From: Chloroflexota bacterium
GTDB taxonomy: Bacteria > Chloroflexota > Anaerolineae > UBA4142 > SHND01
Direction of reading: 5' to 3'
Length of the DNA stretch: 39,432 bases
Assembly (NCBI GenBank): GCA_016209205.1
Contig: JACQWQ010000204.1
Coordinates: 1 to 39,432 of the forward strand
Within the stretch, counting starts at the first letter, position 1; each line of letters begins with the position of its first letter. Shown here piece by piece: positions 38,941 to 39,432 of this stretch. The position numbers and the translations under genes are program-made. The notes beneath the pieces are model-generated. The model was not told where the DNA came from. It worked only from the letters and a program-made list of their open reading frames with translations, and searched no databases.

Positions 38941-39431
38941 CACTGCTGACTGTCCACCGATGATGGGTTATTGGAGATTGGAGACTGGAGACTGGAGACT
39001 GACGGCTGATTACTGATAGCTGATGACTGATTACCGATCACTGACGACTGATTACTGATAACTGATGACTGATTACTGGTTACTGACCCCTGTTTCGGTT
39101 TCAACCATACCGCAATTCCAACTCCCAACAATTCACCGCCGATGCTCCACAAGCGCGTGAGGAACGCGATGGAAACGGCAATGGGGGCGGGGAAAAACGC
39201 ATTGAGAAAAAACGCGAGCGATGCTTCACGAAAACCCAAACCGCTCGGCGTAATGAACGACGCGTAACCGATAAAATACGCGGCGGCATTCATGCCGATG
39301 AACGCGGGAATTGCGGCGATGGAAATTTCGGTGATGGAACGCACGAACAACCAAAACGCGAACCCGTTGAGCGTCCACATGGTGAACGAAAACAGCGGCG
39401 GCGCCAGTCCTTGCCAAAACGAAACGCGCAC
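38940..39431 (-). CDS. Flippase-like (LPG synthase TM region/UPF0104) protein, partial
   Basis: The gene is cut by the right window edge; about 163 C-terminal residues are visible. Hydrophobic helices and the segment NAAAYFIGYASFITPSGLGFREASLAFFL are typical of the lysylphosphatidylglycerol synthase transmembrane / UPF0104 family, which includes proposed lipid-linked sugar flippases. The last ~50 residues (SVISNQSSVIGNQSSAISNQ and so on) are encoded by two tandem repeats and extend past the fold. The stop overlaps the start of the DUF2079 gene, indicating one operon. Confidence 0.85.
   Translation of the reverse strand: MRVSFWQGLAPPLFSFTMWTLNGFAFWLFVRSITEISIAAIPAFIGMNAAAYFIGYASFITPSGLGFREASLAFFLNAFFPAPIAVSIAFLTRLWSIGGELLGVGIAVWLKPKQGSVTSNQSSVISNQSSVIGNQSSAISNQPSVSSLQSPISNNPSSVDSQQ
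38970..39087. repeat. R3 plus ACTGATTACTGATGACTG-type repeats in a gene tail
   Basis: GGAGACT/GGAGATT heptamers (38970-39002) are followed by about eight 10-base units of CTGATTACTG type (39003-39087). Both are translated as the C-terminal tail of the flippase-like protein. Confidence 0.88.
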
Positions 39432-39432
39432 G

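Noticed and set aside
1..39432. tRNA, rRNA, integrase or transposase genes
   Set aside because: Scanned by eye on both strands; no T-loop-like GTTCGA-type clusters with cloverleaf arms and no recombinase motifs were found. A covariance-model scan would be decisive.

Overview
The window reads as a piece of a Chloroflexota-like (probably Anaerolineae-type) chromosome. This rests on the gene families, Thr/Pro linkers in a secreted protein, an ECF sigma factor with a membrane-anchored partner, and a dense load of short palindromic and tandem repeats. The phylum is inference; there is no rRNA or marker gene here that settles it. GC content is moderate to high, except for a lower-GC stretch around 28.7-33.5 kb.

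Layout. 0.2-5.8 kb: an unrecognised protein, a Rieske ferredoxin, a hicB-hicA toxin-antitoxin pair, an ECF sigma factor with a membrane partner, a small membrane protein and a two-gene ABC-2 exporter. 5.8-12.8 kb: a VOC protein with a well-formed promoter and a LexA-like box, a tandemly duplicated secreted protein, a methyltransferase, an M20 peptidase and a stomatin-like SPFH protein. 13.0-16.9 kb: the core genes ftsY, a DUF2442 gene with a DUF4160 remnant, prfB with its programmed +1 frameshift, and dnaN. 17.1-24.1 kb: a tightly packed operon of three glycosyltransferases, a phosphotransferase-fold kinase and an ABC exporter, probably making and exporting an unidentified glycoconjugate. 24.1-28.5 kb: a His/Asp-rich anchored protein, a methyltransferase, a cupredoxin lipoprotein and a two-component system. 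29.3-33.5 kb: an island of secreted or anchored unknown proteins with a duplicated block, gene remnants and a small insertion. 33.5-39.4 kb (minus strand): a GT39-like membrane glycosyltransferase, a DUF2079 membrane protein and a partial flippase-like membrane protein.

The most striking feature is a set of at least eight dispersed short repeat families. They lie between genes but also, in frame, inside genes, where they are translated: about 36 residues between the N and G domains of FtsY, four separate peptides in the GT39-like protein, three in the DUF2079 protein, and low-complexity tails on several glycosyltransferases and on the flippase-like protein. Families inside genes recur between genes in the same window, so these look like repeat-derived peptide insertions, comparable in principle to the Rickettsia palindromic elements.

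A second theme is tract and block instability. There are two ten-base G runs: one keeps dnaN in frame, the other splits the GT39-like gene from its own C-terminus. A duplicated block holds both the occupied and the empty site of a roughly 221-bp insertion flanked by 16-bp direct repeats.
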